Source of the DNA: Chryseobacterium sp. LJ668
GTDB taxonomy: Bacteria > Bacteroidota > Bacteroidia > Flavobacteriales > Weeksellaceae
DNA: 64,000 nucleotides
Reading direction: 5' to 3'
NCBI RefSeq assembly: GCF_019613955.1
Contig: NZ_CP080443.1
Location: forward strand, 1,674,001 to 1,738,000
Shown: positions 62,549 to 64,000 of the stretch, one piece after another
Position numbering within the stretch: position 1 is the stretch's first letter
Layout of the letters: every line of letters begins with the position of its first letter
Translations under genes and position numbers: made by a program
Notes under the pieces: generated by a model
Told to the model about the DNA's origin: nothing
What the model saw: only the letters and a program-made list of their open reading frames with translations
Database searches by the model: none

Positions 62549-64000
<1,452 letters not shown>

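Overview
The window is chromosomal DNA of a member of the Bacteroidota, family Weeksellaceae, most likely Chryseobacterium or a close relative. Support comes from the low G+C content, promoters of the TTTG-N(19-20)-TAnnTTTG type, a type IX secretion C-terminal domain, a flexirubin/dialkylresorcinol gene set, and a 16S rRNA gene at the right edge whose 5' region reads like Chryseobacterium 16S. The genus is my inference and was not checked by alignment.

Region 1 (1-19.3 kb) holds most of a flexirubin-type aryl polyene pigment cluster. On the plus strand lie the end of a FabG-like ketoreductase, a ketosynthase, an acyl carrier protein, a LpxL-like acyltransferase, a phytoene-desaturase-like FAD enzyme and a C45-family lipoprotein hydrolase/acyltransferase. 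A perfect bidirectional hairpin at 6.35 kb separates these from a long minus-strand operon (19.3 to 6.4 kb). That operon encodes a BtrH-like acyltransferase, an ABC exporter, a thioesterase, a ketosynthase, a mini-ketosynthase-like protein, an ACP, a ketosynthase with a catalytically dead partner, a polysaccharide deacetylase, LolA, a lipoprotein, a hotdog dehydratase and a glycosyltransferase-DUF2062 fusion.

Region 2 (19.4-24.4 kb) separates the two pigment blocks. It carries a VOC protein, a two-half M16 metalloprotease and two small hypothetical genes. Region 3 (24.6-31.3 kb, minus strand) is the dialkylresorcinol block: an MMPL-PlsC fusion transporter, darA, a KAS III (darB) and two hotdog proteins. 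Together regions 1 and 3 would make an aryl polyene acid on ACP, make a dialkylresorcinol, join them as an ester and place the pigment in the outer envelope. The aromatic starter genes (ammonia-lyase, CoA ligase) are not in the window.

Region 4 (31.5-41.4 kb) has three membrane genes for surface glycans (unknown polytopic protein, EpsG-like polymerase, acyltransferase 3), a large two-repeat T9SS-exported protein and topA. Region 5 (41.5-46.7 kb) is accessory: three small minus-strand genes, one with a ten-cysteine C-terminus, then an esterase, a Tat-exported glycoside-hydrolase-like protein and a small exported protein. Region 6 (46.8-53.5 kb) contains an arginase-fold protein with lost metal ligands and a Wzx/Wzy-type exopolysaccharide module (GT2, WecA/MraY-like transferase, Wza-like lipoprotein, Wzc-like kinase with an 11-fold Gly-Tyr tail). 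Region 7 (53.7-61.2 kb) is an envelope biogenesis run: DUF6089 protein, uppS, bamA, two Skp/OmpH chaperones, a thioesterase, rfbD and a hypothetical gene. Region 8 (61.2-64.0 kb) is a repeat-rich spacer, three tandem rRNA promoters and a 16S rRNA gene cut by the window edge.

The best candidates for something undescribed are the Cys-rich small-gene cassette at 41.5-43.0 kb, the MMPL-PlsC-Rossmann fusion, and the redundancy of possible ester-forming enzymes in the pigment cluster. No phage, insertion sequence, CRISPR array or tRNA gene was recognised.
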